A stretch of DNA of 64,000 nucleotides, taken from contig JAHCVI010000003.1 in assembly GCA_019096155.1 (NCBI GenBank), positions 1,798,001 to 1,862,000 of the forward strand, read 5' to 3'. Made by a program: the position numbers and the translations under genes. The DNA comes from Staphylotrichum longicolle. Taxonomy: Eukaryota > Ascomycota > Sordariomycetes > Sordariales > Chaetomiaceae. The notes under the pieces were generated by a model. That model did no database searches and had not been told where the DNA came from. It saw nothing but the letters and a program-made list of their open reading frames with translations. Shown in pieces: positions 22,908 through 32,631 of this stretch (its first letter is position 1; every line of letters starts with the position of its first letter).

Positions 22908-23677
22908 GACAATATCTTCAGTCGATGGTAGAGTAAATTGCAAAAGAGACTTGCAGTTCCAAACGAGTATGAGGAGGCTATCTAGATACCATCTAGGGTG
23001 TTATTCTCTGTGCGTGTCCTGTGAGATGTTTACAGAGTTGTCTTGTCCTGCCATCTTCTAGCTTCAATAGTACATTTATGATTCTGTGCTGAACGCATTT
23101 CGTTTCTGAAAGCGACGGAGCTTGGCGATAGCCTCCAAGTTCCAATGACGGTGGGTTGGTCAACACTTGCACGGTAAATACCCGAGAATAACGTCCTCTG
23201 TCAACATTGAACGACTTAGTTTGGAGCACATGGTCCACTTTGGAGTTCAGGCCCCTCGGTCATCACTCGACCGAGAGTTCCACTTAAGGCATCGGGAGTG
23301 GCGTCTGGTTTCGGCTCCACATGATCCCTGGATGTCTGGTCACGATTCACGGGCCCAAAGATCGGAAAGCGACAGTGTGGGGTCGGCGTTTGTGGAGATG
23401 GCAGAGCCAGACCCCCTGGGGAACGTGCATGAATCTGGGGACCCCATGAAGTGCAGCTTCTACCCTTGTGCCATCACATCCATGGGTATCCCCTTCCATG
23501 TATAATAAGAGGTCCTTCTGACCTCTCGAGGACCTCGCAATGACCTCGCCTCCTCCACCCACACGGCCGAGTCTGGGAACATCGAGGCCTGTCGCTGTGC
23601 GCCAGGGACCCGAGAGTCCAACAGATTGAACAACACACAAGGTTGCCGCCTCATCTTTCGACTTCAGGGTCTCCGAA
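22908..23677. promoter_or_regulatory. MFS porter promoter region
   Basis: A 770-bp gap between the GH78 stop and the MFS ATG. It contains a CGG-N11-CCG element inside a longer inverted repeat (23255-23275), a TATA-like TATAATAA at 23501-23508, and a small hairpin right after the TATA (arms AGAGGTC and GACCTCT, 23508-23526). Confidence 0.55.
23255..23275. promoter_or_regulatory. inverted repeat CTCGGTC-N7-GACCGAG containing CGG-N11-CCG
   Basis: Perfect 7-bp arms flank a 7-bp spacer, 403 bp upstream of the MFS ATG. The inner CGG/CCG triplets are 11 bp apart, the same geometry as the element between GH3 and GH78. Candidate binding site for a dimeric zinc-cluster activator. Confidence 0.45.
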
Positions 23678-25603
23678 ATGGTCCCCAGCATTGCTAGCCA
23701 GCAGGATGCTAAACTCGACGTTTCCCACGGCGAGTTTGCCAAGACTATGCAAGTCTCGAGCGAGGCAGACAAGGGCATCTGGCAGCTACTCAAGGAGAAC
23801 CCTCGAGTGATCATCATCACTTTCTTTGCCAACTGCGGTTCCTTTCTCTTTGGCTATGATGTTCTTGTTCAGGGCGCCGTCACCGCCCTCCCGGCCTTTA
23901 CGTGAGTTCCCAGGCTTCCTGCACGGATCTTTGCCTCTGCCGCCCGGCTCCTTGCCTTCAAGATGGCTCCAGTCAACATCTGACCTTGAGATCTTAACCT
24001 CTAGCATGTATTTCGGCTCGCCTTTCGGCCAAGATATGATCCTCCCGGCATTGTGGCAAGGCTTGTGGCAGGCGTTCGCTGCCATGGGCATCATGACTGG
24101 GGCCTTCAGCAATGGCGCGCTCCAGGACAGATTTGGCCGCAAGATTATGTTCTTTGTTGGAGGCTCGGTCTCCGCCGTGGGTGAGAATTCCGCCCTGTCA
24201 CGAAACGGAAACATCCAGGACAATAATGCTAACGCAGACGTTCTGCTTCCAGCTACCGCTATCGCTTTCGTATCGTCAAACCCCGAATCGGTTGATACAA
24301 GACGGGGAATTCTGCTTCTCGCAAAGTTCATCCTGGGAATTGCAATGGGCATCATGATGTCTTCTTGCCAGACATACGTGTCCGAGATTTCCCCGCCCCG
24401 ACTGCGCACAGTTCTTCTCGGATTCTACCCCTTCTTCATTGTCAGTCGAGCGTTCTTTGGCCCTCGAAGCTGCTTATTATGACGAACTGACTAACCAAAC
24501 TGGTTGACAGACCGTTGGCCAAATGATTGCCATCTCGATTGTCTTCTCTCGTGTCATGGACTTCACCCCTATGGCCTTCAAACTTGCCTTCGCCTGTCAG
24601 TGGGTCTTTGCCGGGTTTGCCATGGTTGTGGGCGTTTTCATCCCCGAGAGTCCCGTCTTTCTCGTAGCAAAGGACAGGATCTCAAGCGCCGAGAAAGTCA
24701 TGAAGCTCATCTATGGTTCATCTGGCGCATCCACTGCTGAGCGCATCCAGCTTATCCGAGCCACCATGGAGCACGAGACCGCCTCGGCCGAGCAGTCCAA
24801 CCAGGCCAGCTATTCTGAGTGCTTCAAGGGCACCAACTGGAGACGCACACGCATCGTCGCCTTGCTCAACACCCTGCAGCAGTTCATCGGCGTCTCCCTC
24901 GTGTCCAACTCGACCTACTTCTTCATCATGGCCGGCATGAGCCCGAACATGTCCCTGACCATCAACCAAATCGGCGTGGGCCTCAGCATGGCCTGTACCC
25001 TCGTCTCCTGGGTTGTGATAGCCCACATCGGCCGCCGAACCGCCATCTTGACCAGCTTTGTGGCAGCTGGTGTTATCTTCCTCGGCATGGGCATTGCTGG
25101 ATTCTGGACAACGAACAACACCGCAATCAGGTACGTGCCTCGCTCATCAGCATTCTTCAAACTCCTCACCCTCTCACTTTCTGCTCTCGATCTCAGAGCT
25201 AACGGAATCGTGGACCAGATTCGTCGGCGTGGCCCTAATCATGGCCGCCTGCTGCAGCAACCTCGGCGTCGGAACGGCATACCCCATCGTGGCGGCCGAG
25301 ATCCCGTCGGTGACGCTGCGCTCCAAGACGCTGGGTCTCGGGTTCCTCGTCAACGCCTTCATGACGTGGGTGTTCTCATTCTGCGTGCCCTACATGTTCA
25401 ACGCGGACGAGGGCAACCTCGGAGGCAAGATTGGGCTGGTCTTCTGCGGCTTCTGCATCATCGGCTTTGTCCTGTCCTGGATCGACATCCCCGAGACGAG
25501 GAACGTCACCTACGCGCAGCTGGACTATCTGTTCCAGCAGGGCACGCCAACGCGGGCGTTTGGCAAGCCGATGCCAGCAGGTGGCGAGAATCAGGATGAT
25601 TAA
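23678..25603 (+). CDS. MFS sugar porter (maltose/alpha-glucoside permease-like)
   Basis: Five exons: 23678-23901, 24005-24180, 24238-24440, 24511-25130 and 25219-25603 (535 aa). All GT-AG, phases consistent. Twelve-TM sugar-porter signatures are present: FFANCGSFLFGYDVLVQG in TM1, GALQDRFGRK in loop 2-3, a shortened PESPVFLV for PESPR, LQQFIGVSLVSNSTYF in TM7, and C-terminal IPETRNVTYAQLDYLF. These place it in the fungal sugar porter family, with the tail resembling alpha-glucoside/hexose permeases. It is a plasma-membrane proton symporter by family knowledge. Lying next to GH78 and GH3, it is the likely importer of the rhamnosyl-glucoside or its products. Substrate not determinable by eye. 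Confidence 0.93.
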
Positions 25604-26072
25604 GTCTTGGTTTTAGAAGAAGCATGGCAGCACACTGCACAGGGCGTGGAGTTGTGGGAGTCAAAGACACGAGAAATCTAGGAGCTTCTCGTTTTCATAC
25701 ACATAAATTTTGGGTGATGATACTTAACCAGTGTACCAGGGCCAGAGCAGACGCCTTGCTACAAGTGGGACAAAATGAGAAGACAGAAAGTCACCGAGTT
25801 GCATGCCCTTGACGACGGACTCCATGACGAGAGCCGCCACTGGACGAGCATCCCCTGAAGGGGAATCAGCGTGCCGTGATCTATGAGTACGAGGGGCGTC
25901 GACCATACGAGAGATGTCTTTCTCACCGAGGGAGCAAGGCCATGAGTGCGCCATGGGTCGTCTTAGCAACGTCGGACATCATGCATTACTCCAACTCTAG
26001 AAGACCTCAATATCGAAAGGGGTATCTCAACACAAAAGAACCACAACCGCTCAAGAAGGCACCATTGGCCGC
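25604..26072. other. convergent intergenic stretch
   Basis: About 470 bp between the convergent MFS and P4-ATPase genes; presumed 3' UTRs, no gene. Confidence 0.4.
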
Positions 26073-29000
26073 CTAAACCTGGTCATCCCCTTCTTCGACC
26101 TCAACATCTTCCTCCTCTCCATCTCTCTCATACCCAAGCCTGCTCATCCTCCGCAGCGTCTCTTGAATAGCAGGATCCTGCTCCATGACCTGCCAGAGCT
26201 CAACGTCCCACTCCTCGAGACTGCGGTTCGTGCCCGCCTGCGTCCACATGGTGCCCGCACTCGGGGACGACCAAAACGCCGTCTTCCACGTCGACTTTTT
26301 CAACCACTTCCATCCAAACTTCCAAAGCCCGGCCACGATCAAGTTGCGCTTGACGGACTTGTACGCGAGCTCCAGACAAGCGAGGAGGCCCAGCACGCCA
26401 ATCAGCGCCACCCACCAGGCTGCATCGGGCCCAAACGACGAGAAGAAACCGTCCCGCACCGCATACGGCCATACGCCTGGCGCATACACGCCCGCCAGAA
26501 ACACCTGCCACAGCCACCAGCCGGCGAAGGTGACGATGAATGAGCCGATCACAATGTTCGTCTTGTAATGTGTGTCCAGAATCCTGCGGTCGGGTCAGCC
26601 AAGAAGCCAGTAACAGCACGACACACCGCGCAAACTCACAAAAGCTTCAAGTTCGTCCAAACAATATTCACCGAAAACACCAAATCCCCCAGCGCAAACA
26701 GCCCGCCATCCCTGACCGGCCCCACCCCGCCATACGCAACCCAACACAGGGCCCACACCACACACCCCTCCGCGGCCGCCCCGACCATCCACGCGACATA
26801 CTTGCCCAAATTCAACCCACCCTCCCGCTGCCCAAACACATACAGCTCCGGCACCGCCAACAACGTCTCGGCCGCCAGCTCCTGCTCCCAGACCCCCGGC
26901 ACAATCACGCACAGGCTCGTAAACAGGGTATTCAGCGCCGTCAGGCTCCACGACTCGTAGAGGCTCGTGCCCGTGTAGCCGACCCACCCTTGGTACAGCG
27001 CCGTGGGCAGGTAGAAAAACATCTCCTTCCAGAAGGTGGCGAGCACGAAGCGCGCGGTGCGCGCATAGTTCCAGCGGCCGTGGACCAGTAGCAAACGGGC
27101 CAGGAAGCGGAACTGCGCGATGGCGTAGTCGGCCACGCGAGCGGCCTGCAGGCCTTCGCGGCCCGAGATGCCGACGCCGACGTGCGCGGCCGAGAGCATG
27201 GCCAGGTCGTTTGCGCCGTCGCCGATGGCGAGGGTGAGGGGGCCGGAACGGGGGAAGAGGCGGCGGAGGAGGGGGAAGCGGGAGGGTGGGGAGGAGGTGG
27301 AGGCGGAGCGGACGGAGCGAACGAGAAGGGCTTTTTGCGCGGGCGAGGCGCGACAGCAGATGACGGAATCGATGGAGAGGGTGAGTCGGTAGAAGGCTGT
27401 TTTGGCGGCGGCAGAAGTGGGGGCTTCGAGCGCGGCGAGGGTGTGGCCGTCGATAACGACGACGGTGTGCCCTGGCAGGTGGGAGGCATTTGTCTCGGTT
27501 TGAACTTGGAGGTCTTCCATGATGGCGAGGATTTGGCTTTCGAGGTTGCCCTTGGCGACGTCGAGGATGAAGAGATCGGATCCGGGCCTACAGATTCGGG
27601 CGGAGTGCGCGATGTTGATGGCGGTCTCCCGCTTGTCGCCCGTGAGCATCCATATCTTGATGTTTGCACGCCGCAGCCGGTCGATCGTCTCGGCGACGCC
27701 TGGCTGCAGCTGATCCTCGATCCCGGAGGCACCTATTAGGTCGAGAGACTGCTCGATCATGTCGCCGACCGCTTCGATCCGCTCTTGGCGATCTACTAGA
27801 CTGGTCTCTGCGTCGTGATACAGCTTCTTCCAGCTGCTGTACTCTTGTTCAGTGAGAAACCGGTGGGCGGAGAGAAGGGTGCGGAGGCCTTCGCTGGCAA
27901 AATCGTCGATGTGCTTGAAGCAGCGTGTGAAGATGGCTGCGTCGTCAGATAGTGAAGGGTCGTCGAGAAAGGCAAATTTGCCCGGGGTAGTGTGAGGCTC
28001 TGGCTGAGATGGATTGCCTTTTGCGCCCCGTAGGTCAAATGATACGGTGCGGTTGTTGAGCGTAGGACGAGAGCGGGAATGGGAGAGAGGAGCCAGTCTG
28101 CCCACCTCGAACGACTTGCTCCTATCCACAACTGGACGTTTGCTGCTGGAGGCAGTTACCGAGCCGTTTCGCGCAAGGGCAAGGCTTCTTCGAATCGTCA
28201 GGCTCGGCCGGCCACCAAAGCTGTTGCGAGGCTCCTGCGCCTCGCTTTTGCGGAGGAGCTGGTGCTCAAACTCTAGGCTCTGTCGCACTTCCTTGGCTTT
28301 TTGCGTTGCCAAGTCGGCCATCCTCAAGCGGGGGAGGATGGCCGAGTCGGCACCCTTGGTCAAGAGCCAGATTCTTCCGTCCGGGCAGCGCACGATGATC
28401 GACATGCGTTTGCGTTTGCTGCTGAACTCGATCACGTCAAGGATCTGGTAGGTCCGTTCAGTAACTCCGTCACCGGAAGACAGTCGGAGAGTAACGGCTT
28501 GTGTTGTCCGTTGGACCACCAAGAAGCCGAGATCCTGTGCGGCGCGGACGAGAGCAAGTTCATCAGGTGACGCAGCTTGAAAGTCGACTCTTCCGTCCTT
28601 GACTTCCGGTAAGCATGTGTGACAGAGTGCCATTGCCAAGATGTATTGAACGGCACGTCTGGAGAAAGGCGAGTTCGGCCGCAGCTGGATGAATTGGAGG
28701 AGGTCGGTGGTTGTGAGGTCCGGTTGCACATGGTCCGGTCGGCCAGATGACCGCCATTGGGATGACGAGCGGCGGCCAGTGTCCGGGTCGATGGAACCGG
28801 GTGACAGAAACTTGGAGAGCCCAGTGTCGGTGGGAGAAGCGGTGCCAAGCTCCGGTTCGAGACTCAAAGCTGACTCGCTCAGCTTTGAGGCCTCGTTGTC
28901 ACCGTCCTTTCTGTTTACCAGATCCATCTCATGTAACCAAGCGGTACCCGCCACGCTCATCTTGCGAAAGGTCATGACGTTTTCCGTCAAAGTCCCCGTC

Positions 29001-30472
29001 TTGTCTGAGAAGAGATAGCCAACCTGCCCGAGATTCTCGAGGATCGTGTTTGTGTTGCACCGCGCTGGGGTGTCTGAGACCTCGTCGTACATTTCGACGT
29101 CGGAGTTCAGAAAGAGCATCTGGCCGAGCTTGACAATCTCAAGGCTGACATACAGAGCCAAAGGGATGACGTTGTTGAACTGGATTGCGTAGCCCATGAT
29201 GATGTGCGCGTAAGGGACCGGGATATCGGTAAGGTACCAAGCGCCCTGCTCGTAGGAGTGTTGCCAAATCGCGTAGCCCCCTGACAGACCTGCAACGAGA
29301 GCGATCAGGTAGACGACGAGGGTAAGGACAATCATGTTGGCCTTGCGCTCCAGGGCAGGTTTCTTGGCGTTCGGGTGGCGGTTGGCGTTCCTTCGAATCT
29401 TGGTCTCCTCTCCGGTGTTGATTACCAGACCGATAACACTGGCGGTATTGCGGATGGTGCATCCGCGGTAAACAACCTCATTCAATGTAAGGGGTCGTGT
29501 CTCGTTGTTTACGGTCACCCGTCCGTCGAACCGAAACAGGTCCGGATTCGGATCCTCAACAACGAACTCGGCTCCGCAACCACAGATTCCTTCAATAGAG
29601 TCGCAGCCTTTCAGAGCTGCCGGGACCTGCTTGCTCTTTAGGTTTGTCTCCCCGTCGAGAGCCATTGTCTCGACATACGCCAAGCCCTCCTCGCCTTCAG
29701 CGTGCAGAAGCACAATATCAGCAGGCACGTCGTCGTTTCTGGCCAGTTTGATGACATCGCCCACTTTCAACTGATCCCACTGCACCGTGCGCCATCGCAG
29801 CCCGAGATGAGACGCCTGCCCTTCTTCGCACAGCTCAGTGTCACCCGATGCTCGGGTTGACGTGGGACTGAATCGCGCCCTCCAGCCTTTGCCGCTCCCG
29901 CTGCCACCGGCACGTCTTAGAACGGTTGCCAGCTTGGCATTCTCGACCTTGTCGAGACGATGTCTCCTCCAGTCATCGTAACCCTCCTTGGCAATGGTGA
30001 GCAGAACAAAAAACAAGAGCGGCAGAATGGTGGTGTAGTTTCCTGTCGTGCTGATGCCGGGGATGGTCTGGGGGATGCCGACGCAGAGAAAGTAGAAGTT
30101 TGCCAGGCGAGTGAACTGAAAGATGAGCTGCTTCGGGAAGAAGTCGTAGACGGTGTAGCGCGAGGTCCGAATCGAATTAGAGATATAGGGATACCCTCGT
30201 CTTTCGTCGAAGAGGGGCTCCTCGGCGCGTGGTCTGACAGGGATGCGTCTCCCATCCTTGGATGGCGGCAGCTCCTCGCGCCGGAGGATGAGTTCGACAA
30301 AGATTCGGCGATACCACTGCTGTGCGATGGCTGTGAAGGCGTTCCTGGGTGAAGCTGCGGCGGTCGTGGCAGGGAGAGAACCTGCGGTCAGGGTTTTCTC
30401 GATCGGGCTCTGGCGCATCTCGTGGGCGCCGCCAGATCCGCGCTTTCCGCCATTGTGGTCATGGCCCTTCAT
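26073..30472 (-). CDS. P4-type phospholipid-translocating ATPase (flippase, Dnf3-like)
   Basis: Two minus-strand exons, 30472-26640 and 26583-26073 (1447 aa). The first exon is an uninterrupted 3.8 kb. P4 signatures: N-terminal DERRGYPYISNSIRTSRYTVYDF and WRRHRLDK, actuator motif DGETNLKSKQ (P4-specific), M4 segment IPLALYVSLEIVKLGQ (PLAL where PISL is common), phosphorylation site DKTGTLTENVM near residue 490, nucleotide-binding KGADSAIL, and hinge GDGANDLAML near 1083. The TM7-10 block and an acidic C-terminal tail follow. The N-terminal motifs resemble yeast Dnf3 more than Drs2, Dnf1 or Neo1. It flips phospholipids in the late secretory or plasma membrane, usually with a Cdc50-type partner. 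A Ser-rich insertion lies in the N domain (about residues 740-830). Confidence 0.95.
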
Positions 30473-31540
30473 CGTGCTTTGACCAACACACCATTGTCCG
30501 GACTGTTCACTGAACTGTTCCGTCTTGGATGAGCGATTGTCGATGTCGATTCACGAGGTGCTTGACGTCAGGATCGCGAACGCAGGGGAGTCGCGCAACT
30601 TGCAAGGGATTTGAGATGGAACCTGTTTGAGCTTGGAAGTGGAAGTGGAGCTCCGGATCATCCGGAGATAGCTTCGGATGCCCAAGCGCGACGCCCAGAA
30701 TCGCGTGTCAGGGGATGCGAGACGCTGGCATGATCACGGAGTCTTGGTGTATCTTGGGGGAAAACAAGGCAAATCCCGGCCAAAAATCGGTTGCCAGCGA
30801 GCAAGACATTTTTATGACTGCCCTGGTTGGTGCCTGGAAGCAAGAACTGGGAAGCTCCGTCTTGCGTCTCAACGGAAAGCGCCAAGGGTGCTGCATGCAG
30901 ACGCCAGTGGGAACGGGCCGTGACTCAGGTGGGGAGGTTCTGGCTGCTTATTGGTCAGTGCCCCGAAGTGCCCGGAATCCACACCCGCCAGCCGAACACG
31001 GAAGGCGGGGGTGCCGCATCGGCCCCGCTGTTCGTGAGCCTGCTTGCCCTGGAATGCGAAGGGCCGAGATGCAAAAATTACCTGGGCTTGAGTTGATCTT
31101 GTGAGCTTGGGGCGGAATGACAGGCAACTTCACATCCCGAAAAAGATACCACACGATTCCGCTCTCTGGCGGGACTGCGGCAGCATCATCTCAGGATATC
31201 TGGATTTTTCCACTGCTCAGCATCGCAAGTTCGGAAATCGTACTCTTCGGTTCGTGTCCTGGCATTGCTGGCAGAGCATTGTGCACGAACGCTTGGAATT
31301 GCAGGACGACCGTTTTGGAATGATTAGCAACTACAAAGCGCATGCGAGGCAACAATACTCGACCCTACCACGTCCCACGGACACTCACAGAAACAATGTT
31401 TCACCTTCTGCTGCTCTCCTTTTACTCTTCCTCCTCCCTCTCCCTCCTCTCTTCTCTTCCCCTCTTCCCCTCTTCCGCTTCGCCTGGGTATTCTCCTCCT
31501 CCCTACCCCTTTACACCATCCCCGATTTGGGCGCGTTGCC
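30473..31540. other. gene-free stretch upstream of the P4-ATPase
   Basis: About 1.07 kb; presumed P4-ATPase promoter plus the 3' end of the next gene. A long CT-rich tract lies at about 31400-31510. No supported gene. Confidence 0.5.
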
Positions 31541-32243
31541 TCACACATTGTTCGTTCCGTCCTGCACTTGATCATGTCTCCGATCTGGAGACAAGAGAGT
31601 ATCCACCACCGAACTCAGCCAGATATTGAGGGATCTGAAGGGCAACACAACTTGGTTGTAGTACTCTACCAGTCCTTCCCAGGCCGCGGACGCGAGGCTG
31701 GCCATGCGCGCTTCCACTTCGTCAAGGAGTGTCTTACGCGCGGACTTGAGCTCGCGCCGTCTGTCCCGGACGTCTATCTTGTTCAGGACCGCCTGGACAA
31801 CAAACGCGACGCTGGTCGACACGGCGACCAGCAAGCTGAGCAACTGGCCACTGGCCACTAGGGGTAACAGCATAGAGGCCTCCTGCAAGCTCGATGTCGT
31901 TGAGCTGTAGCGTCCGCTCGACGAAGTAGATTAACACGGCGCCAGGGATGGCAAACGCGAGTGCACTGAAAGTCTGGTATATCCACCTTTTGAGCCGCTT
32001 TTCCTTCTCCTTGTCCAGCTTTTTCTGGGTTTCCTTGCGCTTGGCGTCCAACGTGTTCATCTCCTCAGCACCCTTGGCCAGATCCTTGGAGAGATCCTCG
32101 GCGAGGTCCTCCGTTGACGCCGAAGTGGGCTGGATTTTGACCTTCTTCTGCTGCTGTTCCTTGGCGTCGAGGGCTCTCAGCTTTATGTGTGCCACACAAG
32201 TTGGTGTTGAGAGTTGAGAGAGGGACCGGGAGCTCGGGCACAT
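31541..32243 (-). pseudogene. two-TM coiled-coil protein of unknown family, one frame lesion
   Basis: The frame from the ATG at 32243 encodes a charged, probably coiled-coil region (ASTEDLAEDLSKDLAKG, KRKETQKKLDKEKEKRLKR) and a membrane helix (ALAFAIPGAVLIYFVE). It then degrades into Arg/Gly/Gln-rich sequence. A second frame supplies a natural continuation (QEASMLLPLVASGQLL, a second helix, then RRRELKSARKTLLDEVEARM). The two meet at GAGCTTGCAGG: one surplus T (plus-strand AA at 31887-31888) explains the break. No canonical donor of the right phase exists there. It lies 388 bp downstream of the WD40-GTPase gene on the same strand. Function unknown; about 234 aa if the frame were continuous. 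Confidence 0.6.
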
Positions 32244-32631
32244 GCACTAGGGTCAATCCGAGTCCCCCATGTGCATCTTCTTTACTGTTGGTGCACCCTA
32301 TTTACGTAGATACGACGGCAATTCAGATTCTGGAACCCTCCTAGAGCCACACCCGGGTCAACTAGACTGTCTCCCGATTACAAGTCTTGGTTTCAAGTCA
32401 TCAAGACACCATAAAGCCCTGGTAAGTTAATTCTTTCTTTATTCCTTTTTTTCCTTTCTTGGGACATGCTGAACTTTCCCCAGGTACACATTTCGGCCCC
32501 AGTCCACTTAACAACTTGATCTCAAAGTCGGGCAACAAATAGTAACTTGATCTCAAAGTCGGGCAACAAATAGTAACATGGTCTCAGAGTCGGGCAACAA
32601 ATAGTAACAACTAGCCAAACCTTGTTACGCC
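32244..32631. other. intergenic stretch with tandem repeats
   Basis: About 390 bp between two minus-strand genes; contains the 31-bp tandem repeat listed next. No gene. Confidence 0.5.
32513..32605. repeat. three tandem copies of a 31-bp unit
   Basis: Units start at 32513, 32544 and 32575. The first two are identical and the third differs at 3 positions. Each carries the core AGTCGGGCAACAAATAGT. The array ends 27 bp from the stop codon of the WD40-GTPase gene, so it lies in that gene's 3' UTR or terminator region. Confidence 0.9.

Noticed and set aside
31860..31970. An intron to explain the frame change in the two-TM protein
   Set aside because: Donors near the break have the wrong phase, and longer choices would delete a well-formed membrane helix.
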